Origin: a virus
Direction: 5' to 3' (one strand)
IMG/VR virus record: IMGVR_UViG_3300037847_000987
Location: 1 to 24,461 of that record
DNA: 24,461 nt
Under the pieces are notes generated by a model. That model was given only the letters and a program-made list of their open reading frames with translations. It was not told where the DNA came from and did not search any database. The position numbers and the translations under genes were made by a program. This document shows, piece after piece, positions 1-7,332 of this stretch (the first letter of the stretch is position 1; the number at the start of each line of letters is the position of its first letter).

Positions 1-252
1 TGCATATAAGAATGTTTCACCATCAGCGTAATCGTGACCTGCATCTAATAACTTCTGCAAACCTTCACGTAGCTTTGAAGATGTTACTTGGTTATCTGTT
101 CCAAGAGTTACATCATTACCAGTCGCAGACTGAAGTACATCCACTGCCAAGTAGTTTTCAACCTTCTTAGCTAATGCATAACCCATAGACTGAGCATATG
201 CACCAAAAAGGTTTGCAGACTCTTGGACGCGAACAATATCTTCAATACGTTT
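1..252 (-). CDS. Major capsid protein, exon 2 (partial, runs off the left edge)
   Basis: This is the continuation of the major capsid protein after the intron. Read on the minus strand from 252, it starts KRIEDIVRVQ and gives 84 codons with no stop up to the window edge. The stretch I-E-D-I-V-x-V-Q followed by a Y-A-x-x-M-G-Y-A-L-A-K-K-V segment is the usual central part of HK97-fold capsid proteins, so the assignment rests on the join with exon 1 (483-752). There is no start codon or ribosome binding site at its upstream end, only the intron 3' end. The C-terminal part lies outside the window. Capsid identity is inferred from these motifs and from the position directly downstream of the scaffold-like gene. 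Confidence 0.85.
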
Positions 253-482
253 CAATCGTTATTGCCTAGCTCTTTATCTAGGCTCTCCACATTTCTATGG
301 AGTATCGGACTATCTCTTCACCCAGTATGGGTGTCGCGGTCTCTTGGGTAGATTATTTCACTACCTAGTCTCTGCGGCTGGCTTACGCCTTCACCTCTGA
401 TTGCCTTATCTTTCGACTTAGGTTTCCAGTTTTTTTCCGCAATCATAATAAGCATAATTACTTATGCAAACGCCAAATTAAT
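253..482 (-). ncRNA. Group I intron (group IA-like, no ORF) in the major capsid gene
   Basis: On the minus strand this 230-nt insert has the group I core. P4 is TGCGG (441-437) with CCGCA (377-373). P5 is CTGG with CCAG. P7 is GACTA (370-366) with TAGTC (312-308). Between P7 and P3' a GGTAG/CTACC hairpin (365-347) looks like P7.1, as in group IA phage introns. P8 is CACCC/GGGTG (333-319). P9-type hairpins are CTCCA/TGGAG (302-285) and GCCTAG/CTAGGC (283-264). A GCATAA/TTATGC hairpin (467-452) may be P2. The 5' splice site follows GAAGCT, whose last U can pair with the G of GGC (474-472) as the P1 U-G wobble. The intron ends in G (253). The TTT beside GGC can pair with AAA at the start of exon 2 (P10). 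Splicing keeps the frame. No homing endonuclease is encoded. Exact splice points are inferred. Confidence 0.9.
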
Positions 483-752
483 AGCTTCGTAATGATGTTG
501 ATCAACAGTAATGGTGACTTCACCATCAGTGTTGTTTGTGTAAGTTACCGCACTTCCTGCGGATTTTGCGGCGGCAGTCTCCTCTGTTACCTTTGGTATA
601 TGGAGTACATCTCCAGAAGGTAATTCGGATGAAAAGTCCATCACCTGGTTACGCAACTCAAACTTACGCTCTGCGTAGTCTAAAATTGCGTCACGCCATA
701 ATTCAGGGATGAACTTAGCCGCGGTGGTAGTTGTTACGTTACCATCAGCCAT
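483..752 (-). CDS. Major capsid protein, exon 1
   Basis: These are the first 90 codons of the major capsid protein. The ATG at 752 follows an AAAAGGA Shine-Dalgarno. The N-terminus has the usual capsid pattern: a short Thr-rich arm, then a F-I-P-E-L-W segment and D-Y-A-E-R-K-F, then P-K-V-T-E-E-T. Without splicing the frame runs six residues into the intron and stops (462-464), giving a useless 96-aa peptide. Removing 253-482 joins ...DQHHYEA to KRIEDIVRVQ, which restores the usual capsid spacing from the Tyr to the IED motif. It lies just downstream of the scaffold-like gene in the head operon. The protein forms the icosahedral shell. Confidence 0.88.
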
Positions 753-770
753 GATTATATCCTTTTACTG

Positions 771-1313
771 TTATTTGCGTTTATAGGAATCTAATATGTT
801 GCTCCAGTTCATACGCCTGTCCTCGTCTTTAATCTTTCTCAATTCAACATTGCTATCATTAACTGGCTTAGATGGAGCATTAGAAACACTAACGCGTTGT
901 GTTTTTAGTTTTTTTACTACAGCACGCAATGCTTCCAGAGGTAACTCTCCGAATGTGGCATGCTCTTCTTCTGGTATCTCCATTAACAATTCAGCACGAA
1001 GCATTGCTTCTTGCTTCTTTGCAGCTTCAACAATGGGTTCAAGTTCCGCTAACTTTGCTGCGCGTTCCTCGGCAAGTAATTTCCATTGCTCTTGCTCTTC
1101 CATTTGAGATACACGAGAATCCTCGATTTCTTTGCGTAATTCTGCAAGTTCCTGCTCACTTTTTTGTGCGCGAGCGCGGTATTTCTTGCTTTCCGCGATA
1201 AGATTACCAACTTCGAGTTGCGGTTGGCTTTCTTCTTCTTTTTTTTCTGGTTCTACAGACTCAACTGTAGGTTCAGGCACTGGCTGTGCAACTTCGTTTT
1301 GTTCTTCGGACAT
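771..1313 (-). CDS. Putative capsid scaffolding protein
   Basis: A 180-aa, highly charged protein that probably acts as internal scaffold during procapsid assembly. The N-terminus is rich in Glu, Pro and Val. Residues about 40-110 are strongly helical with coiled-coil character (K-Y-R-A-R-A-Q-K-S-E-Q-E-L-A-E-L and the stretch after it). The C-terminus is basic (D-E-D-R-R-M-N-W ... S-Y-K-R-K), as in scaffold proteins that bind the capsid through a basic tail. The ATG at 1313 follows a TAGGAG ribosome binding site. It sits between the tail-completion-type gene and the major capsid gene, where scaffold genes usually lie. The call rests on composition and position; no catalytic protease motif is evident. 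Confidence 0.75.
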   Translation of the reverse strand: MSEEQNEVAQPVPEPTVESVEPEKKEEESQPQLEVGNLIAESKKYRARAQKSEQELAELRKEIEDSRVSQMEEQEQWKLLAEERAAKLAELEPIVEAAKKQEAMLRAELLMEIPEEEHATFGELPLEALRAVVKKLKTQRVSVSNAPSKPVNDSNVELRKIKDEDRRMNWSNILDSYKRK

Positions 1314-1323
1314 ACTGTCACTC

Positions 1324-1782
1324 CTATATGTTTAACTTTACGTGTGTCTTGCCCACTCGTGATAGGTTCTTTGCTATGGTATTAGCGAAGTCTTTTACGA
1401 CACCTACTTCAACATCTTCGCCTAATTGTTGATTTTCAGCTATGGAACGTTTAGGCATTTTTTCTGTACCTTCATTATGATTAAATAACTTTGTTCCTTG
1501 CTTATTTTTCTTGATGCCGTACAAATATTGTATTTCTTGATTCTTTTTAACTTTGGTGCGCTGTACATTAAATGCATTTAGCATTTTACCAGATAGTTTT
1601 AAGTTTACATCACCTCTAGATACACCTTTGCGCTTTGCATACGCAGGTGAATATTCTTTAAAATTACTACCTTGAAAATCTTTACCATCTAAAATCTGTT
1701 TCTTATGCCTTCTAACAGTATTCTGCGCCATCCTCTTGACATCAGATTCATTAAACTTTAGTATGTCTTGCAGTTTAAACAT
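1324..1782 (-). CDS. Tail-completion / virion morphogenesis-type protein
   Basis: A 152-aa basic protein. An N-terminal helical region (R-R-H-K-K-Q-I-L-D-G-K-D-F) is followed by a K-L-S-G-K-M-L-N-A-F segment and a middle section with G-I-K-K-N-K-Q-G-T-K, a pattern I associate with phage virion morphogenesis and HK97 gp10-like tail-completion proteins (D-G..F...S..Y...K.......L..TG.L..s). It starts eight bases inside the end of the MuF-like gene, so translation is probably coupled. The position between MuF and scaffold fits a head-tail joining or minor head role. Function is inferred and similarity is weak. Confidence 0.5.
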   Translation of the reverse strand: MFKLQDILKFNESDVKRMAQNTVRRHKKQILDGKDFQGSNFKEYSPAYAKRKGVSRGDVNLKLSGKMLNAFNVQRTKVKKNQEIQYLYGIKKNKQGTKLFNHNEGTEKMPKRSIAENQQLGEDVEVGVVKDFANTIAKNLSRVGKTHVKLNI

Positions 1783-2446
1783 CTATAGGACTCCAGTAAT
1801 GTCTGCAATTCACTCCGCCGCCATGCTCATATGCATCTGGCTTGACTTGTCGTATCTCAGACTTGGTTAATGGTCCACTAGCTAAAAATGTTCTGCATAT
1901 TGGTCTAGTTTTCTCATCATCTGGTCCAATATACTCATATTCAGTATCTTCTGGTAAACCCATAGCCATTGTAGCTATCACAGAACGCCTGTAATCGCCT
2001 AGTAACGTGCCGATTATGTTCTCAGATCGAGGTACATTCGTCTTAACTGAATTACGCATTAAATCTTTTAATTGTTCACCACGCAAACCACTAGAAAGAC
2101 CTGAAACCATTGCATTTTGCATTGAGTTAAACACTTGTCTGCTAACTCCTTCTATTCCCTGCCTTGATAAATTTTGGATAGCCAAGAGTTGTGTTTCGCT
2201 TGGATTCCCAAAAAACGGCAAATCAGTAAGAATATCTTCTGTTGTAGCCATAAAGGAGTTGATTGCGGTAGAAAAGCGTAGCTCTTCAATAAAATAGGAC
2301 GAAAAATCAATTGCAGCGACAATACCCAATATTTCCGCTGTAGAGACACCTTCTTCTTCAAGGCTTTCCACATCTTCTGTAAATCCAGTGATGCTATCAT
2401 CGATGCTACTTTCATACGAGTTAACTGTTTGGTCTATTGTTGGCAT
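1775..2446 (-). CDS. MuF-like minor head protein
   Basis: A 223-aa protein of the Mu F / SPP1 gp7-type minor head family, which is attached to the portal or inner capsid and may be ejected with the DNA. The diagnostic part is C-terminal: a conserved R-R-S-V-I-A segment, then D-D-E-K-T-R-P-I-C-R, a spacer, and E-H-G-G-G-V-N-C-R-H-Y-W-S-P-I (about residues 170-223), the Cys/His pattern typical of MuF domains. The N-terminal half is predicted helical. Its start overlaps the end of the portal gene by 26 bases, and the portal-MuF order is standard. It carries no fused toxin domain. Confidence 0.8.
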   Translation of the reverse strand: MPTIDQTVNSYESSIDDSITGFTEDVESLEEEGVSTAEILGIVAAIDFSSYFIEELRFSTAINSFMATTEDILTDLPFFGNPSETQLLAIQNLSRQGIEGVSRQVFNSMQNAMVSGLSSGLRGEQLKDLMRNSVKTNVPRSENIIGTLLGDYRRSVIATMAMGLPEDTEYEYIGPDDEKTRPICRTFLASGPLTKSEIRQVKPDAYEHGGGVNCRHYWSPIDV

Positions 2447-3782
2447 TTAAGATATTCAGTAGTCTGTTTTGTGGTGCAGGTTCTTGTGCTTGTGCTTGTT
2501 GTTCTACAAACCTCATTTTATCTTCATCACTGGCATCTGGGTTATGATAATCAAACCAATCCATTGGTGTAGATAAATTACGATCAAAACGCCAACTCCA
2601 AAGCATAATCTCTGCTTCTGGTGTTAATGCGTAGTTTGGTTCTAAGAAGTCAACACTATATTCATCACCTACGTTGATATTTGCTTCTACTTCTAAAATC
2701 TTTTTGTCTACCTTATATCTGCGCTGCTCCCAAGGCCTCCATGTATCCTCAGTCATTGCGCTGCGCTCATCCATGTTTTCCATTTCAATAATAGATAAAC
2801 TTGCTGCCGATGGTGCGTTGCCAGAGTCATCTCTGGCGTATTTTGCACGAATGTGATTGTTATTTAATGTGGTTTCCACTAGAAATCTTGTGGAATCTAT
2901 AATTTGGTGAAGGTTGCCGCCACTTGAGGTAACACCAAAATTACTTTGCTCTGGAAGATACAAAATTTTATCAGTGCCAATCGTGATACGACTTGGATCA
3001 TCTACACCAGTGATAAATTTAATACCTAAACATCCATAGCGAATAGCTAAGTTTAATTCTAAGAGTGCCACATTTACTGCTAAATCTGTTTTTGCAACAT
3101 CCATTGCGTTACCTACGTGATAATCTCTGATTGGTGGATAGCGATGGCAAAATGTAACTGGTAATACGCCATATGGATTTATATCGTTTTCGTTCACACT
3201 CATCACTTTGCCTTCTTCATCGACTAAGAAATGCCTTCCTGGTACACCATATCTTTCTTCGGTCCATACTGCGTTAACCACATCCGAAGATCTGGCGTTG
3301 CCTTGGTTTTCGATTGGGTACATAACGCCAATAGGCTTCTCTCTGCTATCTCCAGCTAAGAAAAGCGGTGTAAAATGCGATAATATCTCGTATTCTATCT
3401 TTTGATCTACTTCGTTCCACTTACTCCTAAATGCCATATTACCCAAAAGAAACGTTAAACGCTCCAAGATCCTGCGCTGCGCGTTCAGACCATGCTTGTC
3501 AATTGCATTCATATACAATTCACTTGCTCTCATGCGCGGTGGACGTTTATAAGTCATACTGCGCAGGCTGCAAACTCGGCGTGTTAAATTATTTTCTGGA
3601 ATGACTGTCTGGCGCAGGGTTTCTGGACCAAAATAGTCACTCACGTAGTGTTCTAGGTTGATGCCTTCGTAGAAGTCCATCAAATAGTCACGCTCGCGAG
3701 TGCGCTCATCCTCGATGTATTTTAACTGCTCTTGCAATGCGCCTAATAGTGCGCCTTCTGATTGATCTTGGATAATTAGCAT
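2421..3782 (-). CDS. Portal protein
   Basis: A 453-aa protein forming the dodecameric portal at one capsid vertex, through which terminase pumps DNA and to which the tail connects. It is the right length for the SPP1 gp6-like family and follows large terminase directly. Visible features are an acidic helical N-terminus, an early R-V-C-S-L-R-S-M-T-Y-K-R-P-P segment, a central V-T-F-C-H-R-Y-P-P-I region, a D-P-S-R-I-T-I-G-T-D-K turn and an acidic/Gln-rich C-terminus (E-Q-Q-A-Q-A-Q-E-P). The ATG at 3782 has an AAAGG ribosome binding site. No key part seems to be missing. The call rests mainly on context and overall pattern. Confidence 0.85.
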   Translation of the reverse strand: MLIIQDQSEGALLGALQEQLKYIEDERTRERDYLMDFYEGINLEHYVSDYFGPETLRQTVIPENNLTRRVCSLRSMTYKRPPRMRASELYMNAIDKHGLNAQRRILERLTFLLGNMAFRSKWNEVDQKIEYEILSHFTPLFLAGDSREKPIGVMYPIENQGNARSSDVVNAVWTEERYGVPGRHFLVDEEGKVMSVNENDINPYGVLPVTFCHRYPPIRDYHVGNAMDVAKTDLAVNVALLELNLAIRYGCLGIKFITGVDDPSRITIGTDKILYLPEQSNFGVTSSGGNLHQIIDSTRFLVETTLNNNHIRAKYARDDSGNAPSAASLSIIEMENMDERSAMTEDTWRPWEQRRYKVDKKILEVEANINVGDEYSVDFLEPNYALTPEAEIMLWSWRFDRNLSTPMDWFDYHNPDASDEDKMRFVEQQAQAQEPAPQNRLLNILNANNRPNS

Positions 3783-3791
3783 ATTCTACCT

Positions 3792-5099
3792 TTAAAAGAA
3801 ATCGATGACACCAGCGTGTCGGTTTTTCATTGGAAACAAATTAGTAAGCAAAAAACGCAAAGCATCGCAGTGATGGTCAAACTTACCATCCTTTTTAGGT
3901 TCGTGGCGCAGTGTTTGATCTTCACGATGCTCTGGATAATGATAATTTTCGTAGGCTTCGATACTTGCCTTACACTTAGGATGGATAAAAAAGTGAGGAT
4001 CACCATTGGCATCCTCAAACCACCTGCGTACATGCGATACTCCAGACACTACATTTCTGGTTACTGCATCGCGTTTTATCTTGACGTTTAGATTGTTGGC
4101 TTTAAACACTGCTATATCACTGATTCCTGACTGCAAATTTGTGCCAGATCCTGCTGGATCGCCCCATATACCAGTAAATTCGTAGCCAAGTGAGTTAATT
4201 TTACGTGCAAACTCCTCTGTACGCGTGTTTTGCAGGTTCACTTCGTCAATCTGGTGTATTTCAGCAAAGTTTTTCTCGCGTTTGTGCAACTGCACGATAA
4301 TTGCTGCGCTGTGACGATAGCCAAAATCTATACCCATATATACAGGTTTGGATGGATCGTAGGTTACTTCACGTATCTGCTTTTCTCTATCTAGTGGATA
4401 TACCTTACCCTGGTAAGACTGAAACTCACAAAGAAACTCCTGTCTATAGGTTTCTTTGGTTAGTGTGCGTTTGAGTTCTTCTACATCATCTTTGAAATAT
4501 GGAGAGAGTGTAGATGGAAATCGCCATGATTCCCAGTCAGGAAACTCAGGATTCTTGCCAAAATCTTTGTAGAGCTTGTGCAGGTAGTTGAATCCGCGCG
4601 GTGTACTAATAAATAAACACCAACCTTGGCGATCTGCTAGTGTAGGTCTTAAATACATCTCGTATGTATTGCGTGGGATAAGTGCTGCTTCATCTATTAT
4701 TAAGTAATCTATTCCATCTCCAATTAAAGAATCGACTGCGTCAGCCGATTTTACAACTATTTCACTATTTAAGCCTGCGAGCTTCATATAGTATAAATCA
4801 CCAGAAATTTCTTTCTTGCTTTCTAATGGCAGTTTTAGTTCTGTCATTACAATACGCTTTACCTCACGCGCAATCTTATTTGCCAGTGAGTAGTTTGGTC
4901 CTACAATCCAACCGCGCGTGTTGGGTGTGAGCAGCCAAGGCATGATTTCATGCGCTGCCATGTAGGATTTTCCACTACGTCTGCCCATTAAACAGACGCG
5001 ATACCTAGCTTTGGAATTATGAACGGCCAACTGCTGTGGAGTCGGTTGGTATCCCAAAATCCTCCATAGCTTTTGCTTGTTCAGTATTGACTTTATCAA
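3792..5099 (-). CDS. terL: Terminase large subunit
   Basis: The ATPase/nuclease motor that cuts concatemers and packages DNA. From the TTG at 5099 it is 435 aa. The Walker A motif is GRRSGKS (residues 39-45) and Walker B is LIIDEA (133-138). The motor domain is followed by S-T-P-R-G-F-N coupling motif-like residues (about 165-171). The RNase H-like nuclease starts at GIDFGYRHSAA with catalytic Asp258, followed by W-G-D-P-A-G-S and a C-terminal D-A-L-R-F-L-L acidic position. The start is uncertain. TTG at 5099 overlaps the upstream gene by 83 bases; a second TTG at 5057 sits three bases after GGAGG and still includes the conserved G-Y-Q-P-T-P-Q-Q segment. It heads the packaging/head genes. Confidence 0.95.
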   Translation of the reverse strand: MIKSILNKQKLWRILGYQPTPQQLAVHNSKARYRVCLMGRRSGKSYMAAHEIMPWLLTPNTRGWIVGPNYSLANKIAREVKRIVMTELKLPLESKKEISGDLYYMKLAGLNSEIVVKSADAVDSLIGDGIDYLIIDEAALIPRNTYEMYLRPTLADRQGWCLFISTPRGFNYLHKLYKDFGKNPEFPDWESWRFPSTLSPYFKDDVEELKRTLTKETYRQEFLCEFQSYQGKVYPLDREKQIREVTYDPSKPVYMGIDFGYRHSAAIIVQLHKREKNFAEIHQIDEVNLQNTRTEEFARKINSLGYEFTGIWGDPAGSGTNLQSGISDIAVFKANNLNVKIKRDAVTRNVVSGVSHVRRWFEDANGDPHFFIHPKCKASIEAYENYHYPEHREDQTLRHEPKKDGKFDHHCDALRFLLTNLFPMKNRHAGVIDFF

Positions 5100-5424
5100 T
5101 CGGATTATCCTCGAAACCGCACTCTTTTAGCACTGTTTCTAAATTACCTGTCATGTCTACAGCGGTCTTATCTGTCATGCCAAGATAATTCTTGGCCATG
5201 AAGATCTGCATAGCAATTGAGTTGTTTTCCATTGCGCTAACCCACATGGATCTGCGCAGTTTGAACTTCATCTCTTCTTTGCCAGCTTCTACCTTTGCTT
5301 TGAAATGTTTGCGTATTGTACCTTCGGACACTTCAAAGTATTTGCCGATTTCGATGTAGTTGCAGCCAAAACTAGCAAGCATTTTTACCTTTTCAGGATC
5401 TATTTTCTTTGTTTTCTTATCCAT
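5017..5424 (-). CDS. terS: Putative terminase small subunit
   Basis: A 135-aa protein with an N-terminal helix-turn-helix (about residues 12-42: A-S-F-G-C-N-Y-I-E-I-G-K-Y-F-E-V-S-E-G-T-I), then a basic helical part and a segment around A-M-Q-I-F-M-A-K-N-Y-L-G-M that is common in small terminase proteins (oligomerisation core). Position directly upstream of large terminase supports a role in recognising the packaging site. It overlaps the likely large-terminase start by 41-83 bases, so that stretch encodes two proteins if the longer large-terminase form is used. The neighbouring 110-aa HTH gene is an alternative small-terminase candidate, but the F-M-A-K-N-x-L-G pattern favours this one. Confidence 0.8.
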   Translation of the reverse strand: MDKKTKKIDPEKVKMLASFGCNYIEIGKYFEVSEGTIRKHFKAKVEAGKEEMKFKLRRSMWVSAMENNSIAMQIFMAKNYLGMTDKTAVDMTGNLETVLKECGFEDNPIDKVNTEQAKAMEDFGIPTDSTAVGRS

Positions 5425-5749
5425 CTTCCTTATTAGAGCTTTCGATGACAGCTTTTATTTTAATTAATGTCCTGCGCCAGTATTCTTTGACTGAGGACTC
5501 GGTTATTTCCATTTCCTGCGCAATATCTACAAATGCATGACCACGAATACGTTCTTTAAACACTCGTAGCTCCTGTGGAGACATACGATCGTAGAACTGG
5601 TGCGCTGCGAGTTGTAGGTGGCGCAGGGATGGTTCGATCAAACCACTTCGGAAAACTAGAATCATTGTGTGGTAGCGATCTGCGCGGTCGATAGCATGAA
5701 GCCACTTATCAGTGTTCTCATCTGTTAGGTTACTCCAGACTTCTTCCAT
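5417..5749 (-). CDS. HTH protein, sigma-70 region 4 / LuxR-like
   Basis: A 110-aa protein with a C-terminal helix-turn-helix (about residues 60-100). L-R-V-F-K-E-R-I-R-G-H-A-F-V-D-I-A-Q-E-M is followed by I-T-E-S-S-V-K-E-Y-W-R-R-T-L-I-K-I-K, the layout of sigma-70 region 4 or GerE-type domains. It is the first gene of the packaging/head operon and overlaps the next gene by eight bases. It may activate late transcription or assist terminase in DNA recognition; the sequence alone does not decide. The ATG at 5749 has no clear Shine-Dalgarno. A promoter-like repeat (5848-5876) and a GTGTTGACA motif (5767-5776) lie upstream. Confidence 0.6.
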   Translation of the reverse strand: MEEVWSNLTDENTDKWLHAIDRADRYHTMILVFRSGLIEPSLRHLQLAAHQFYDRMSPQELRVFKERIRGHAFVDIAQEMEITESSVKEYWRRTLIKIKAVIESSNKEDG

Positions 5750-5766
5750 ATCGTAATTTACGCAGG

Positions 5767-5776
5767 GGTGTTGACA
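5767..5776 (+). promoter_or_regulatory. GGTGTTGACA motif, copy 1 (putative operator)
   Basis: The 10-mer GGTGTTGACA lies 18 bases upstream of the first head-operon gene. The same core occurs at 6013-6022 and as an inverted pair at 16703-16737 next to the HTH regulator gene. It contains a -35-like TTGACA, but no convincing -10 sits 16-18 bases downstream, so an operator reading is preferred. Confidence 0.35.
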
Positions 5777-5847
5777 AAAACGAAGAGGAAAATTTTAAGA
5801 CGCGGTAAGTGGCATTTTGAGAGGTTTGCCTTGGTGCATCCGAGTTC

Positions 5848-5876
5848 TATTATACATAATGTATATTATGCGCATA
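5848..5876 (-). promoter_or_regulatory. Promoter-like dyad repeat, copy A
   Basis: On the minus strand this reads ATATGCGCATAA, five variable bases, ATTATGTATAAT. It matches copy B at 7828-7856 at 23 of 24 positions outside the five-base centre. The TATAAT (5854-5849) is a perfect -10 box aimed at the leftward head operon, whose first ATG is about 100 bases downstream. There is no normal TTGACA at -35; the conserved ATATGYGCAT takes its place. CATAA-N6-TTATG also forms a dyad, so it could be an operator as well. Likely a late promoter, by inference. Confidence 0.45.
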
Positions 5877-6012
5877 TAAAGATTGCTGTAACTTCAACAA
5901 TATTAACAGTTAATATTTTACGTAATAATTAAAAAATAATATCCTGACTATTTGACATCGTGCGCCGTTTTTCTTTTTGTTTTTACTTTGACTCAATATT
6001 TTTATTTCAATA

Positions 6013-6045
6013 GGTGTTGACACAGATTAATATGTATAATAAATT
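6013..6045 (+). promoter_or_regulatory. Candidate promoter/operator of the plus-strand cassette
   Basis: GGTGTTGACA (6013-6022) contains a consensus -35. TAAATT (6040-6045) lies 17 bases downstream of it, and a perfect TATAAT lies at 6035-6040 but at only 12 bases. If this promoter is used, transcription starts near 6050, downstream of the GTG (6014) and ATG (6032) starts, and the gene would have to begin at TTG 6101, which has a strong GAGAGAGAG ribosome binding site. Confidence 0.35.
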
Positions 6046-6739
6046 TATAAGCGCATTGAGAGAGCGCAACAATTCAAAACAAACAAAAGAGAGAGAGAAA
6101 TTGAATAAAATACAAGCTAAAGAAATTTTAGGTAGTTACTTATCGTGTACTTCTAAAATGCCATGTTACTCATATAATTTAAGCGCATTAGATTGCATTA
6201 AAGGTTCTAAACTAGTAAATGTCAAAGGTTCTGTATGTTATGGATGTTATGCATTAAATGGTAACTATAAAAGATATAATCTACCTTTAAAACTACAACA
6301 CAAAACAAAAAACATAAGTAAAAATGATTGGTGTAAAGCATTAGCATATTTAATTAATAACCAGGATAATAAAAAAGATAAAAACTTTTTTAGGTGGCAT
6401 GATTCAGGAGACTTGCAAAGTATCGACCATTTAAAGAAAATTATTGAAGTTTGCAAAATGACACCAAACGTTAAACACTGGTTACCGACTAGAGAATATG
6501 GTATTGTCAACAAATATATTAAACAAGGTGGTAAAATACCTAAAAATCTAGTAATTCGTTTTAGTGCGCATATGATTGACACTAAGCCGCCTAAAACATT
6601 TTTTAACACATCTACAGTGCATAAAGATAAATCTTTTATTGGTGTTGAGTGTGTTAGCTATAAAAATAAAAATGAGTGTGGACCGTGTCGTATGTGTTGG
6701 GATGGATCAATAAAAAACATTTCATATAAATATCATTAA
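6032..6739 (+). CDS. GP88-family phage protein
   Basis: From the ATG at 6032 this is a 235-aa protein of the phage 'gene product 88' family, whose function is unknown. Family hallmarks are clear: S-K-M-P-C-Y-S-Y-N-L-S-A with a following Cys (residues 41-55), G-S-V-C-Y-G-C-Y-A-L-N-G-N-Y (66-79), F-R-W-H-D-S-G-D-L-Q-S (120-130), H-W-L-P-T-R-E, and a C-terminal C-G-P-C-R-M-C-W-D ... Y-K-Y-H. The conserved Cys pairs suggest metal binding. The start is uncertain: GTG 6014 and ATG 6032 have no ribosome binding site, whereas TTG 6101 follows GAGAGAGAG and still precedes the conserved domain. It leads the AT-rich plus-strand cassette, opposite to nearly all other genes, which suggests separate acquisition and its own promoter. 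Confidence 0.85.
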   Translation: MYNKFISALRERNNSKQTKEREKLNKIQAKEILGSYLSCTSKMPCYSYNLSALDCIKGSKLVNVKGSVCYGCYALNGNYKRYNLPLKLQHKTKNISKNDWCKALAYLINNQDNKKDKNFFRWHDSGDLQSIDHLKKIIEVCKMTPNVKHWLPTREYGIVNKYIKQGGKIPKNLVIRFSAHMIDTKPPKTFFNTSTVHKDKSFIGVECVSYKNKNECGPCRMCWDGSIKNISYKYH

Positions 6740-6758
6740 ACAAAAAGAGAGGTACAAA

Positions 6759-7304
6759 ATGAAAGAATCAAAAATGACTAAGATATTTAAATATATCGAT
6801 AAAACTCCAAAACTAAGATATAAAAAGTTAATTACTTTTATATGTAGTTTAAATAATCGACCTTATCAAAGAGGTTATTATGGAACGGCTTTGACTAATT
6901 TAAAATATAGTGGTCGTATTCGTGTTAATAAAAAAGGTTATTATCAACTTACAAAATTAGGAAAATCTTTAATTAATACGCCATATGCAAAAACAAAAAA
7001 AGAAAAAGAGAAAGAAAAAGAAAGAAGACAATATTATAAAATAATGCGTGAAATACGAATCGAGGAACAAAATTACCAAGACAGAAAATATAATAGAATT
7101 ATGAAAACTATAAAAAATCGTGGTACGATTGACACTATTGAAGAATTAACATATTTTTTAAAAACTTTTAGATCATATGATAAAATCGAACTTTCAAAAG
7201 ACGAAGAAGGAAACGCATTTGGTCAAATATTCGGACAAGTTTTTACAGATAAAGTTGATGCATTTACTGATAAAATTACTTTAATTCCAAATATTAGACA
7301 TTAG
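6759..7304 (+). CDS. Winged-helix-like protein of the plus-strand cassette
   Basis: A 181-aa, Lys-rich protein. The ATG at 6759 follows GAGAGG with a seven-base gap; a second ATG at 6774 is possible. Residues about 18-70 read like a small winged-helix domain: Y-K-K-L-I-T-F-I-C-S, then R-G-Y-Y-G-T-A-L-T-N-L-K-Y-S-G-R-I and the wing G-Y-Y-Q-L-T-K-L-G-K-S-L-I. A highly charged helix (repeated K-E) follows at about 78-92, then an acidic C-terminal part with no recognised domain. DNA binding is plausible but inferred. The very AT-rich codon use matches the GP88 gene and differs from the minus-strand genes. Specific function unknown. Confidence 0.7.
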   Translation: MKESKMTKIFKYIDKTPKLRYKKLITFICSLNNRPYQRGYYGTALTNLKYSGRIRVNKKGYYQLTKLGKSLINTPYAKTKKEKEKEKERRQYYKIMREIRIEEQNYQDRKYNRIMKTIKNRGTIDTIEELTYFLKTFRSYDKIELSKDEEGNAFGQIFGQVFTDKVDAFTDKITLIPNIRH

Positions 7305-7332
7305 GCTAACTGAAGACGGCTAAATGCTAGAA

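Larger units (their letters stand above)
5750..6013. promoter_or_regulatory. Divergent control region between the head operon and the plus-strand cassette
   Basis: This 264-bp region separates the leftward head operon from the rightward cassette. It holds GGTGTTGACA at 5767-5776 (a second copy at 6013-6022 lies just past its right edge) and a promoter-like dyad repeat at 5848-5876 whose minus strand carries a perfect TATAAT. A 14-codon minus-strand reading frame (5838-5794, MHQGKPLKMPLTAS) lies between that TATAAT and the first head gene and might be a leader peptide, but it has no good ribosome binding site. The region 5881-6010 is very AT-rich with T-runs on the plus strand. No tRNA or larger ORF is visible. 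Confidence 0.5.

Noticed and set aside
253-482. Intein or IS insertion in the capsid gene
   Set aside because: The insert has stops in the capsid frame, so no intein; it is far too short for an IS, has no terminal inverted repeats, and fits group I RNA helices.
462-752. A 96-aa stand-alone protein or truncated, pseudogenised capsid gene
   Set aside because: The stop falls inside a sequence with full group I intron structure, and the capsid frame resumes exactly after it.
5794-5838. A 14-codon minus-strand leader peptide (MHQGKPLKMPLTAS)
   Set aside because: Looks protein-like and lies after a TATAAT, but it is very short and has no ribosome binding site; kept only as a note in the control region.
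5797-5850. tRNA gene in the higher-GC stretch of the divergent region
   Set aside because: No acceptor pairing or T-loop GGTTCGAATCC-like motif on either strand.
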